This document shows, in pieces, positions 42,790 through 51,107 of a DNA stretch of 64,000 nt. Position 1 is the first letter of the stretch; every line of letters starts with the position of its first letter. Position numbers and translations under genes: made by a program. The notes beneath the pieces are model-generated. The model was not told the DNA's origin and ran no database searches. It saw nothing but the letters and a program-made list of their open reading frames with translations. The stretch is taken from the NCBI GenBank assembly GCA_964432985.1, contig CAYSPT010000007.1, positions 1 through 64,000 on the forward strand. Direction: 5' to 3'. Origin of the DNA: CAYSPT01 sp964432985 (GTDB lineage Bacteria > Muiribacteriota > CAYSPT01).

Positions 42790-42957
42790 TCATTAGACAT
42801 ATTCATTGGATACATTTTGTTAACGCCTTATAGGAACCCGAATTATTCGAGCTACTTGCTTGACCACCTCGGATTCTATTATAGTAGCTATACCTGATCA
42901 AAGACATTCCCGTTGGTTGTTTGAGCAGCACGATAATTTATTTCGAGGAGTAATACT

Positions 42958-43638
42958 ATGATCGAAGTTGCAAACATCTCGAAAATCTACACATTGGGTA
43001 AGACGAAAGTGGAAGCCCTTCACGGTCTTGACCTGTCAATCGAGAAAGGCGGGTTCGTGTGCATCATGGGACCGTCGGGAAGCGGGAAAAGTACGCTTCT
43101 CAACATAATCGGCTGCCTGGACCGTCCTGACAGCGGAAGCGTGAAGATTGACAGCGAGGAGGTCACGGTGCTCACCCGGGACCAGCTGGCGGAAATAAGA
43201 GCGCACAAGATAGGCTTTATCTTCCAGTCGTTCAATCTTATCCCCGTACTCAATGTATATGAAAACATCGAGTTTCCACTTTTCTTGAAAACCGCACCGG
43301 TACCGGAAAAAGAGAAGAAGGAGTGGATTTTATACCTGATAGACGAGGTTGGGCTCAGCGAGTACATCAGCCACAAGCCCGATGAGCTTTCCGGGGGCCA
43401 GCGGCAGCGGGTGGCCATTGCCAGAGCGCTCGTCACCCGGCCGGATATCGTCCTGGCAGATGAACCTACAGCCAACCTCGATTCGAAGACGTCTCGGACC
43501 ATCCTGGAACTCCTGAAAAAACTCAACCAGAAAGAAAAGACGACATTTGTGTTCGCTACCCATGACCCGGACATTACCCCGTACGCCTCACGACTGTGCC
43601 GGCTGATGGACGGTACAGTAAAAGACCAGAAGCAGTAA
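42958..43638 (+). CDS. ABC transporter ATPase of the LolD/MacB type
   Basis: A 226-residue ATPase subunit. Walker A GPSGSGKST (about 37-45), the Q-loop FIFQSFNL, the signature LSGGQRQRVAIARAL and Walker B VLADEPTANLD with a downstream ATHD switch histidine are all complete. Length and sequence fit the LolD/MacB/FtsE-like group that powers mechanotransmission rather than substrate passage. It is the first gene of a rightward operon with two FtsX-type permeases and a LolA-like periplasmic protein, which suggests extraction of lipoprotein or lipid from the inner membrane. A TTGACC precedes it, but no correctly spaced -10 is clear. It is divergent from the HEAT-STAS-PilZ gene. Confidence 0.95.
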   Translation: MIEVANISKIYTLGKTKVEALHGLDLSIEKGGFVCIMGPSGSGKSTLLNIIGCLDRPDSGSVKIDSEEVTVLTRDQLAEIRAHKIGFIFQSFNLIPVLNVYENIEFPLFLKTAPVPEKEKKEWILYLIDEVGLSEYISHKPDELSGGQRQRVAIARALVTRPDIVLADEPTANLDSKTSRTILELLKKLNQKEKTTFVFATHDPDITPYASRLCRLMDGTVKDQKQ

Positions 43639-43651
43639 GGAACATCCTGTC

Positions 43652-44899
43652 GTGAAACAGATTATCAAGCTCTCATTGAGAAACATCAAACGGCACCCCG
43701 GGAAAAATGCCATGATCGGCATCGTGATATTTTTCTCGGCACTCATGTTCTTCCTGTCCTCCTCCATGGCGGAGCGGGCCCGGGAGACCTGGCGAAACCA
43801 CTTCTCCACCACCTTTTTGGGGAGGTACCATCTGACCTCAGTGAAAGGGCAGGAACGGGACTACACTATTCCCTCCATGAAGCTGCCTGAACGGTATCTT
43901 CCCTCCAGTATCCTCGAATACCTGGAAAGGAACGGTCTCACCTGGTCGAAACGGTTGAAGCTGGGGGCAGCGGTCTATAACAATGAAACCGCTGAATTCG
44001 AAGGAAGCCTGGCCACAGTGGTAGGTATGGATTTTAGCAGTGAACAGGTGCGGTTGACCAATCTCACTATCGTCGAGGGTAATTACGACCCATCGGTTGA
44101 AAACGGTGTTCTGGTGTGGGATGAGTATGCTCGTTCGCTGAACTGGCAGGTGGGTGACGAGGTCACATTTTTTATAAAGGACGTGGATGACGACGCCTAC
44201 CCTTACACGTTTACCATCACGGGAATACTGTCCCAGCACCACGAACCGGGTCTGGCCGGTAAAGGGGTCATGATTCTTTTTCCACTCATCCTCGCAGATT
44301 ACACCACCCTTGCAGAATTACTCGGGGTTGAAGAAACTCAGGTGATGGAAGTGGCAGTGTGGGATGAAAATCCTGTCCACGAGGAGGCCCTTAAAGTACT
44401 GGCCGGGCGGGAAGAGATCCAGTTTTTCCAGGCCGAAGAAGGATTCGGCGCCGTGTACGGCATCGTGGATTTCGTGAGTTTCATGGGCTTACTCCTGGAA
44501 TCGTTTATCCTTACCATACTGGTGGTGGCCTCGCTGAACATCAACATGATGGGTTTCCTTGAACGGAGGCGGGAAATCGGAGCCATGATGGCCATGGGCG
44601 CTAAACCCCGCTGGACGGTGGTACTGCTTTTCGGAGAGATGATAGCCTTTTCCACTGTTGCCTTCCTTGTTTCACTGCTGGTGTACGTGATACTGGTGGC
44701 TGTGTTTTCAGCGGGATTCGATTTCGGAGAGCTGGCAGTGATGTTTGCCAGGGAACCCTTTAAGATGCATGTCGTTCCTGTGTCCCTGCTGTACGCGTAC
44801 ATTACGGTGGCAGCCGCTATGATTTTGTCAGCGATCTACCCGGCTTACCTGACTACCCGGATCGATCCGGTGGAAGTATTCCGGGAGGTAGACGTATGA
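43652..44899 (+). CDS. FtsX-family ABC permease (LolC/E- or MacB-like), first subunit
   Basis: A 415-residue inner-membrane protein with a GTG start and AAGGA about ten bases upstream. One membrane segment lies at about residues 16-35, a large periplasmic domain at about 40-275, and three segments in the C-terminal 140 residues, the standard four-helix LolC/LolE/MacB layout. The coupling region LERRREIGAMMAMGAKPR is the conserved FtsX-fold motif contacting the ATPase. It overlaps the next permease gene by four bases, so the two are probably made as a heterodimer. The context with a LolA-like protein supports a role in lipoprotein or lipid release. Confidence 0.93.
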   Translation: MKQIIKLSLRNIKRHPGKNAMIGIVIFFSALMFFLSSSMAERARETWRNHFSTTFLGRYHLTSVKGQERDYTIPSMKLPERYLPSSILEYLERNGLTWSKRLKLGAAVYNNETAEFEGSLATVVGMDFSSEQVRLTNLTIVEGNYDPSVENGVLVWDEYARSLNWQVGDEVTFFIKDVDDDAYPYTFTITGILSQHHEPGLAGKGVMILFPLILADYTTLAELLGVEETQVMEVAVWDENPVHEEALKVLAGREEIQFFQAEEGFGAVYGIVDFVSFMGLLLESFILTILVVASLNINMMGFLERRREIGAMMAMGAKPRWTVVLLFGEMIAFSTVAFLVSLLVYVILVAVFSAGFDFGELAVMFAREPFKMHVVPVSLLYAYITVAAAMILSAIYPAYLTTRIDPVEVFREVDV

Positions 44900-46059
44900 G
44901 ACAGCTGAAAATGGCGTTTCACAACGTGTTACTGCACCGGGTGAGCAGCCTGGTACTACTGACCGTGTTCGCCGTATCGTCCTTCGTTCTGTTCTGGTCA
45001 TTCGGTTACGGTAACAACATTGCTCAGCTCGTACAGGACCTCAACCGGGACAGCTATGGAGATATTGCCTTTCTCACGGAGTATTTTGAAATGGACCGTC
45101 TGGAACTGCTTAAACAGCTGCCTGGCGTCGAGAAGGTCGTGTTCGAGCGGGAGCTCAAGGTCATGCTCGACAATCCTGACAAGAGCTCCCTGGTCACCCT
45201 GCTGGAGATTACCGGGGAGAACCGTGACCGGCTGGCACGGTACATCAGGCCTGTGGAAGGGCGGCTTCCGGAAAAGGAAGATGAGCTGGTAGTTACCGAT
45301 TTCATACAGAAGGGGCTCTACCAGGTTGGGGACACGGTTTACGCGACCACTTCCACTCCGGACAAGGTACTCAACGCGCTGCAGTACAGGGTGGTTGGGA
45401 TATCCAAGTCCACCGCCTTCAAAGCCATCGGCTACGGTTATCTGATATCGGAAAAAAGTATGGACATGCTGGTCAATTCCGACAAACACGCTAACCTGGT
45501 CTACCTGTTTCTCCACGAGGGAGCTCGAAGCGAGGAATCAATCAAGCGCATGTTCGAGCAGGTCGAGAAAATACTGAAGGACCGCCAGGTGACCATCAAC
45601 GACTCCTGGACCATCCTGGAACGGGAGGAACAGCTCAGCGTTTTCTCCCTCGTTTTCGGTGGAATGAAACCTTTGATGCTGATAATTATCTTCCCCCTGA
45701 TCGGAGCGGTTATCGCGGCTATCGTGTGGATCTATTCGTTCAAACGGCGCCGGGAAATATGGACCTATGTCAGCCTGGGCATGAAAGACAAACAGGTAAT
45801 CCTGATCCTGGCCATGGAATACTGGATCATTGCCATCCTGGGTCTGGCGACGGGGCTGGCGGCGGGGGCAATGTCAGGGGAAGCGTCGGAAGCCGCCAAT
45901 TTGTGGCTCCAATTCTCCTACACCTTCTCGAGTCCGGTAGGAACCATATTCGGGCTGGCTGACATGGCTGTTATCGTGGGATTTACCTTGTTTTCGGTAT
46001 TACTCTGGATGTGGATTCCGGTGCGGAAAATTATCCGTTCCGTCCCGTTCAGTTACTGA
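44896..46059 (+). CDS. FtsX-family ABC permease, second subunit
   Basis: A 387-residue permease with the same layout: one N-terminal membrane segment (VLLTVFAVSSFVLFWSFGY), a periplasmic domain (about 40-245) and three C-terminal segments. The coupling motif is weaker than in its partner (SFKRRREIWTYVSLGMKDKQ) but at the right position. The segment order is typical of LolE-like partners. It starts in an ATGA overlap with the first permease, indicating coupled translation. The gap to the following LolA-like gene carries a 21-bp tandem repeat. With the ATPase and the LolA-like protein it forms a four-gene export unit. Confidence 0.92.
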   Translation: MRQLKMAFHNVLLHRVSSLVLLTVFAVSSFVLFWSFGYGNNIAQLVQDLNRDSYGDIAFLTEYFEMDRLELLKQLPGVEKVVFERELKVMLDNPDKSSLVTLLEITGENRDRLARYIRPVEGRLPEKEDELVVTDFIQKGLYQVGDTVYATTSTPDKVLNALQYRVVGISKSTAFKAIGYGYLISEKSMDMLVNSDKHANLVYLFLHEGARSEESIKRMFEQVEKILKDRQVTINDSWTILEREEQLSVFSLVFGGMKPLMLIIIFPLIGAVIAAIVWIYSFKRRREIWTYVSLGMKDKQVILILAMEYWIIAILGLATGLAAGAMSGEASEAANLWLQFSYTFSSPVGTIFGLADMAVIVGFTLFSVLLWMWIPVRKIIRSVPFSY

Positions 46060-46117
46060 TTAAATCAAAACAGGTCTTAAACGTGGATACGCACGTATTA
46101 GTACGATGTAGGCAGGT

Positions 46118-46180
46118 ATAAATACGTGTAGGCACGATATAAATACGTGTAGGCACGATATAAATACGTGTAGGCACGAT
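46118..46180. repeat. Three perfect 21-bp tandem repeats between permease and LolA-like genes
   Basis: Three identical head-to-tail copies of a 21-bp unit (AAATACGTGTAGGCACGAT with two added bases) are preceded by a diverged half copy. The 21-bp period equals two helical turns, so all copies face the same side of the DNA. No gene is read through it with confidence. Confidence 0.8.
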
Positions 46181-46218
46181 ATAAACTAATAACAGGCCAC
46201 CTGAAAAGGAGCAATGTA

Positions 46219-46989
46219 ATGATCAGAATCCGGTTACTCTCTTGTTCATGTGTTTTGCTGGTATTTTTACTCGTGTTCTCTTTTCCAGCAGCCCTCCTGG
46301 CTCAGGAGGCTGTGTCAGCAGCGCCCACAGGCGATGAAATTCTAAAAAAGAGCGATGATCGGCTCATTCCCGAGCAGTGTACCTACGCTCTGTTGATGGA
46401 AACCATCAAGTCAAAAGGGAAATCCAAAGTAAATGCTTTCATGGGCTACAAAAAAGGATCGAATCGAAATGTCCTCATCGTGAAAAAACCCAAGCGAGTA
46501 GCCGGTTCCGTTCATCTGAAAAAGGATGATGTCATCTGGTCCTACTATACCACTAACCACCGGCTCACCAAGGTCGCCTACCAGGCGGTTTTCATGGGAA
46601 CCCTGCTCAACTATGGGGATATACTGGCCACAGAGCTTTCCACCGACTACAACGTGGTGGGCGTAGAAGATACGGGCGGCAAGTACACGCTCACCCTGAC
46701 ACCCAAGAAGGAAAAAGGCGGATACGGCAAGATCACGCTGATCGTGGACAAGAAAACGTTCCTGCCTGAAAAAAGAAGCTATTACGCCGTGTCGGGAGTG
46801 CTCATGAAGGAGTGCGTGTTCACCAGTATCAAGTACAAAAAAGGCAAACTCGTCTTTATGGAAATGGATTTTCTCGAGCCCATGAAGAAGCGGAAGACCA
46901 CCGTACGGTTTACCAATATAAAAATAAAGAAAGACATACCGGAAAAATACTACAACGAGAACTTCATCAAGTTTCTCGGTGGCGAATAG
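46219..46989 (+). CDS. LolA-like outer-membrane lipoprotein-sorting family protein
   Basis: A 256-residue exported protein of the same broad LolA-like family as the one at 19642, but a shorter and quite different member. The signal peptide ends near LLAQE. Segments GDEILKKSDDRLIPEQCTY, NRNVLIVKKPKRVAG, VIWSYYTTNHRLTKV and ITLIVDKKTFLPEKRSYYA follow the curved beta-sheet pattern of LolA/LolB. AAGGAG lies nine bases before the ATG. It follows two FtsX permeases and an ATPase, so it probably takes a lipid or lipoprotein from that ABC exporter. The 159-base gap before it holds tandem repeats, so its level may be set separately. Confidence 0.88.
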   Translation: MIRIRLLSCSCVLLVFLLVFSFPAALLAQEAVSAAPTGDEILKKSDDRLIPEQCTYALLMETIKSKGKSKVNAFMGYKKGSNRNVLIVKKPKRVAGSVHLKKDDVIWSYYTTNHRLTKVAYQAVFMGTLLNYGDILATELSTDYNVVGVEDTGGKYTLTLTPKKEKGGYGKITLIVDKKTFLPEKRSYYAVSGVLMKECVFTSIKYKKGKLVFMEMDFLEPMKKRKTTVRFTNIKIKKDIPEKYYNENFIKFLGGE

Positions 46990-47111
46990 CAGCTACAATC
47001 CGAACATCCACGGTCAAACTATCGTCTTTTCTACGCTCACAGAGTCGAGGGTGGTAACGTTAACAAAGAACGATGACAGGTTGTGTAGTGGGCGTAGCGG
47101 CAATCCCTCTG

Positions 47112-47161
47112 AGCAAGTGTGGACAATGTCCGGTGGACATTGTCCGGGCGTAGAATTTAAG
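47112..47161. repeat. 50-bp hairpin-bearing repeat, copy 1
   Basis: This element is identical over 50 bases to the copy at 47238. Its centre is an 11-bp perfect stem (GGACAATGTCC and its complement) with a GGT loop. It lies between two convergent genes. Confidence 0.85.
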
Positions 47162-47237
47162 AACCCAAGAATGCTGGTAACTTTCTACTGGTTTGTAGAA
47201 CACCATCCAGTAACTATGTCCTTCAATCCCACCCTCA

Positions 47238-47287
47238 AGCAAGTGTGGACAATGTCCGGTGGACATTGTCCGGGCGTAGAATTTAAG
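47238..47287. repeat. 50-bp hairpin-bearing repeat, copy 2
   Basis: A perfect copy of the element at 47112, in the same orientation with a 126-base period. Its right end includes the stop codon of the leftward lipoprotein gene. The stretch between the copies shows no gene. Confidence 0.85.
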
Positions 47288-48398
47288 GGTAGGTCACTTT
47301 TACCAGGTTGCTGCGCTCCTTTACGTTTCGCTGGCCGACCCAGTTGAGACCGCAGACAAACATGTAGATCTCCTGGCCGGACTTCGGTTTGAAGTCTTTC
47401 ATGGGTCCTTTAAAGAAGGTCTTGTCCCCCCGTTTGCTGAGCAGTGCCGTTCGCGCCTGGACTGTCTGCCCCGGCAGGAGCCACTCCCCGATTCCCCCGC
47501 ACCACTTGCCGTCAACCTTGGTTACAAAACCGAGACAGGCGTTGGGGCTGTTGTGGATGGCTTTGGTCCGGGGCCAGTCTGGAAATGGCTTATCGTAGGA
47601 CCAGTTAATGGTGCTGCCTATACTGGCGGATGTCATGTTGATGGTCTGGGGCCAGTCTGCCACCGGTTCGTCTCCGCAAACCCACTCTACATCAGACCAG
47701 TTAAACGGCAGACCTTCGTCGTTTTTCCCTCCCGGTCTTTTTCCGGGCTTCTCAGGAGACCTGTCTTTCTTATCTCTCGGATCATCCTTTTTGCGGCTGT
47801 TTTTGTCGCGGTCTTTTTTATCTTTCTTGCCGAAGATCTCGTCCCAGTTCTTCTTTATTTTCTTCAGGGTGGCTTCGGCTTTCTTCAAGCCTTCGGCAAT
47901 TTTCCGGGCACTTTCTTCGTATTTGTCCATGGTACGGCTGTACTGCCGGCCGCGTCCTCTGTCCGCTAAGGGAGCTATGGAACGGCTCTCCTTCTCTACA
48001 CCTCCCGGCAGATCAACGAGAACCCGGTTGGCCGAATCAATCAACGTCCCGTCATCCTGAAGGACCCCGGAAGTGGTCGGTCCTTCACCATTAAAGACAT
48101 CCTGAACATTCTGAAAGGTCTGCTCGGCTCCTTCCACAGCCCCGGGTACGGCCTGGACCACTTCACCGGCTTCCCCCAGGCTCTGGGCCGTGTCTTCGGA
48201 GCCGAAAACCTGGGCGATATTGCCGGCGGCTCCCAGAGCCGAACCGACTGCTCCCATTATGTTTGAATTACCGAGAGCGCCCACAATCCCCGAGACAATG
48301 GAACCGATGGCGCCTATGGCGCCACAGCCCTGAAGAGCTACACTTGCTGACAGCAGTACCACCAGTACCAGCAGGGAGATACCTTTTTTCACGATCAT
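47283..48398 (-). CDS. Lipoprotein of unknown function
   Basis: About 371 residues beginning with a lipoprotein signal (lipobox VALQGC, cysteine near residue 25). A glycine/alanine-rich small-residue segment (GAIGAIGSIVSGIVGALG) follows and could insert in or lie on a membrane. Next is a helical region, then a very basic Lys/Asp/Arg stretch (about 205-240) and a C-terminal domain (about 245-371). This domain has several tryptophans (DVEWVCGDEPVADWP, WSYDKPFPDWPRTK) and paired cysteines in FVTKVDGKWCGGIGEW and YMFVCGLNWVG. It may be a beta-sandwich. The start at 48398 is set by AAGGAGG and by the signal; an upstream ATG would precede it with 20 unlikely residues. No family is recognised. Confidence 0.78.
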   Translation of the reverse strand: MIVKKGISLLVLVVLLSASVALQGCGAIGAIGSIVSGIVGALGNSNIMGAVGSALGAAGNIAQVFGSEDTAQSLGEAGEVVQAVPGAVEGAEQTFQNVQDVFNGEGPTTSGVLQDDGTLIDSANRVLVDLPGGVEKESRSIAPLADRGRGRQYSRTMDKYEESARKIAEGLKKAEATLKKIKKNWDEIFGKKDKKDRDKNSRKKDDPRDKKDRSPEKPGKRPGGKNDEGLPFNWSDVEWVCGDEPVADWPQTINMTSASIGSTINWSYDKPFPDWPRTKAIHNSPNACLGFVTKVDGKWCGGIGEWLLPGQTVQARTALLSKRGDKTFFKGPMKDFKPKSGQEIYMFVCGLNWVGQRNVKERSNLVKVTYP

Positions 48399-48457
48399 TT
48401 CTGCGTCCTCCTTATTCGTGGAGACATAAATGCACAATAAAGGGCAGTTCAATCTCA

Positions 48458-48487
48458 ATTGTAGAAAATGTATTGTTTCTGCGTCAA
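48458..48487 (-). promoter_or_regulatory. Sigma70-type promoter of the lipoprotein gene
   Basis: TTGACG (48482-48487) and TACAAT (48458-48463) are 18 bases apart on the minus strand, 60 bases before the start codon. Confidence 0.7.
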
Positions 48488-48503
48488 GTTATATCCGAAT
48501 ACT

Positions 48504-48520
48504 ACAGTAAACATTACTGT
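48504..48520. promoter_or_regulatory. 17-bp palindrome in a divergent promoter region
   Basis: ACAGTAA and TTACTGT form perfect 7-bp arms around ACA. The site lies between the leftward lipoprotein promoter and the rightward gene at 48584, overlapping a possible -35 that pairs with TACAAT at 48537-48542. It is a good candidate operator. Confidence 0.5.
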
Positions 48521-48583
48521 TGCCGCTGGTGCATGGTACAATGAGCGATGTGAGGGATTCATTCAGAACCGGAGCGTACTGCA

Positions 48584-49483
48584 ATGAGATCAAGTAAAGA
48601 CCTCTCTTTTATCGTTAAGGTGCAGTTCTCCGACAGGGCCAACAACCTGCTCGGATTCCTGTTTATCCTGGTTTCCATGAAAGAAATGGCCGTAACCAAG
48701 TGCGAGGTTGTGGTCAACTATTTCTCTGACTACTTCCTCAGGCAGTTCAGTTTGACCACTCCCTGGGTCAGATTCCTGGAGCGAATCGGTGAAGAGTATG
48801 CCGACATCAGCGAGTCATTACTCAGGGATTACTCAGACAGAGTGAAAAGCATTTACCGGCTGTATTCAATAGACCGCTTGTCTCGAATGGCAGAAATCAT
48901 ACGCGACATTTCCGATCCCAACCTCAAGAAGATCATGATGGTCGACCTGATCAAAGAAGATCTTCATCAGGTTCTTCCCGGTGAAGAACTGGTCGTCGAG
49001 TTCTCCTCCGAGATAGTTGGAGTGGATAAGGCAGACGATTCGGGCGGTGATACCGGCGCTTCGTCAACCGAAGGTGCGGATGTTTCCAGGGGAACGGATG
49101 ACGATGATATCGAGCCTCATATCACTACCGTTTCGGTAGAGCCGTTAATCGATCCGATAGAAGGGACATCGGTCGCTGACCTGAAAATCGGCGACGTGGT
49201 TAGTGTAGTCGTGGACAGACGCCGCTCCTGGAATTCGGAAGGACGGGTAATATCTCTTTTTTCCCCTGGGAGTGGTTCAGACCGTATCGTTGTCAAGTTG
49301 GAACTGTCCGAGGAAATGTGGGGCCAGATGCTGCTTTCCCGGAGCATGATGGTGCAGACTGGAGGACAGGATGGCCGTCCGCCTCTTTTCAGGATATCGC
49401 GAGATGTGATCATTTACCTGACCATCGCGCTGCTATCCATACTGGTCATCGTACTTTTTATCCTGCTTCTAGCAGGATTCTAA
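48584..49483 (+). CDS. Tail-anchored membrane protein, short paralogue
   Basis: A 299-residue protein with the same outer parts as the one at 30158. The N-terminal domain is LSFIVKVQFSDRANNLLGF with TPWVRFLERIGEE. A short acidic linker (about 150-185) replaces the long coiled coil. A C-terminal beta domain starts DPIEGTSVADLKIGD and includes SDRIVVKLELSEEM. A single terminal membrane helix ends at LLLAGF. There is no signal peptide, so the main body is predicted to face the cytoplasm. The family is unknown to me. The matched ends with different middle parts suggest an adaptor design. It is divergent from the lipoprotein gene. Confidence 0.8.
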   Translation: MRSSKDLSFIVKVQFSDRANNLLGFLFILVSMKEMAVTKCEVVVNYFSDYFLRQFSLTTPWVRFLERIGEEYADISESLLRDYSDRVKSIYRLYSIDRLSRMAEIIRDISDPNLKKIMMVDLIKEDLHQVLPGEELVVEFSSEIVGVDKADDSGGDTGASSTEGADVSRGTDDDDIEPHITTVSVEPLIDPIEGTSVADLKIGDVVSVVVDRRRSWNSEGRVISLFSPGSGSDRIVVKLELSEEMWGQMLLSRSMMVQTGGQDGRPPLFRISRDVIIYLTIALLSILVIVLFILLLAGF

Positions 49484-49529
49484 CTGCAGCCATGTTATCC
49501 GCTTCACGGTAAAATCCGTTTCACGGTGG

Positions 49530-49553
49530 AACCAACCGTTTTTTCCGGTTTCA
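49530..49553. repeat. Partial copy of the dispersed hairpin repeat
   Basis: AACCAACCG followed by TTTTTTCCGGTTT matches only the right half of the ~62-bp element. It lies between two convergent genes and overlaps the stop codon of the leftward one. Confidence 0.4.
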
Positions 49554-51107
49554 AAAAATGAATTTCGAATAGACGGTACGCTTCTGCACCGGATCGCTCC
49601 AACAGCAATAAAACAAACCCGGTAGCTGTGGTTCTATTCCAAAAACCTTACCGAAATAATCCAGTGTGATATATAAAGGATTAATTGTGGTGGCAAGTAG
49701 TTCGGCTGCCAGTTCGCTGTTCTCGGGGAACATGGACAGCCGCATTGCTAAAAGGTAGAGGGAATACTCCCGGGCGGTTGCCAGGTCGTTGATAAAGGGA
49801 ACGGTATTGATCGGAAGCCTGAACCCGGCATTACTGAACGGCCCCTTCTTCAGGCTCGAGATAATGTAATCGAAAATCATGGTTTTGGTGTAGATAGATT
49901 TTACGGGATCGAGAGCGGTTCTTACACAGGCTTTACCTGTAGAAAAATCATCTTTCGACAGCACAGGACCGTAGCGGGCGAGGATGTCGGGCCGCCCGGC
50001 GGCTTCACGGGCCAGGCCCAGTATTATCTGCTGAGGACCAATACCCTGACGCCCGGGGTCGTATTTCCTGGACAGAGCTGCCAGCCGCCAGGTCCACCAC
50101 GGTAGGTCCCGTATGTTCCCGTGGAGTTCGACGCCCACGGAAACACCCCGGGCGGTGAATTCCCTGTACTGCTTATGCAGGTTCTTATACAAGCTTGAGC
50201 CAGACCAGCGTGCTGCGGCCCGGTCCTGCCAGATATCTTCGCTGGTAAGCTCGAGATGATGAATAATGATGTCCGAGCGCAGAAAGAGCCTCACATTGTC
50301 CAGGCGCACGTCCGGTGAATGAGCTCGATACAGAATAAGAGCTGCGGAATCAATCTGGCCGGCGTAGTGCTCGATGTAGGAACAAACCTGTTTCACTGCA
50401 TCATTTCTTAAAACATCGCCCTGCCGCAAGGGAAAAAAGTGATAGGTCATGACCTGATCGCCGCTGGCGAAAAGGACCGTAACAGGAGATCGGGAGGGGA
50501 CCCTGCCACCTTTACCGGGAACGGCCGCCATCTCGAGGTGGGAGACGGTATGATCCAACTGAAAATCGACAACCGGTGCTTCGACCACCTGCCGGTAAAA
50601 GGGAGCAAAATCACCTTTAAAAAGACCTTTTATGCGCGCCTGAGCAGCTGGAGCAGCTGTCATGGAGTCGGCAATTCGCTCATCGAAAGGCGCTGTCGAG
50701 CGGGAGGTAAGTCGCACGGCAGGGCATCCCCGGGCCATCTCAAGGATATCCGCTGTTGTTGGATAACGGCTTAGATTAACGGTCAGTGTTTTTTGGGTCT
50801 GAGCAGGTGGGGAGGTGGCAACGACCAGGGGAGTAAAATCTTCCGGGGCTGCGGAATGACCGGTCGGCCCGCCCATACCTTTTCTGATCTGCTGCGCTTT
50901 GCTGAGTTCTCTGTTTATCGCTTTTTTGACGATATCAGACATCGTCTGCCGGTGCAAACGTTCCTGTGCCGTGCCGTGGATGAGCCGGAAATACAGCACG
51001 CATCCCAGAGCAGCCACCAGGATGGCCCCTGCCCATAAAGCGGTCTTCCCCGACGCGGCGCCCCGGATGAGGCCGCCGGCACTCTTACTCACGTACACGT
51101 CTTCCAT
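49551..51107 (-). CDS. Membrane-anchored protein of unknown function
   Basis: A 518-residue protein with one membrane segment near the N-terminus (LWAGAILVAALGCVLYF, about residues 24-40) and no lipobox or cleavage site. The remainder should be extracytoplasmic. It is a mixed alpha/beta protein without motifs that I recognise, with a conserved-looking segment HHLELTSEDIWQDRAAARW, then GVSVGVELHGNIRDLPWW and a histidine-rich start to the first. The opening reading overlaps the end of the GNAT gene by 23 bases, so the two are probably translationally coupled. The stop codon lies in a partial hairpin repeat. An enzyme role is possible but unsupported. Confidence 0.72.
   Translation of the reverse strand: MEDVYVSKSAGGLIRGAASGKTALWAGAILVAALGCVLYFRLIHGTAQERLHRQTMSDIVKKAINRELSKAQQIRKGMGGPTGHSAAPEDFTPLVVATSPPAQTQKTLTVNLSRYPTTADILEMARGCPAVRLTSRSTAPFDERIADSMTAAPAAQARIKGLFKGDFAPFYRQVVEAPVVDFQLDHTVSHLEMAAVPGKGGRVPSRSPVTVLFASGDQVMTYHFFPLRQGDVLRNDAVKQVCSYIEHYAGQIDSAALILYRAHSPDVRLDNVRLFLRSDIIIHHLELTSEDIWQDRAAARWSGSSLYKNLHKQYREFTARGVSVGVELHGNIRDLPWWTWRLAALSRKYDPGRQGIGPQQIILGLAREAAGRPDILARYGPVLSKDDFSTGKACVRTALDPVKSIYTKTMIFDYIISSLKKGPFSNAGFRLPINTVPFINDLATAREYSLYLLAMRLSMFPENSELAAELLATTINPLYITLDYFGKVFGIEPQLPGLFYCCWSDPVQKRTVYSKFIF

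Noticed and set aside
46118..46180. Tandem repeats as a small CRISPR array
   Set aside because: The units are directly adjacent with no spacers, and there are no cas genes. The same applies to the repeats at 53593-53705.
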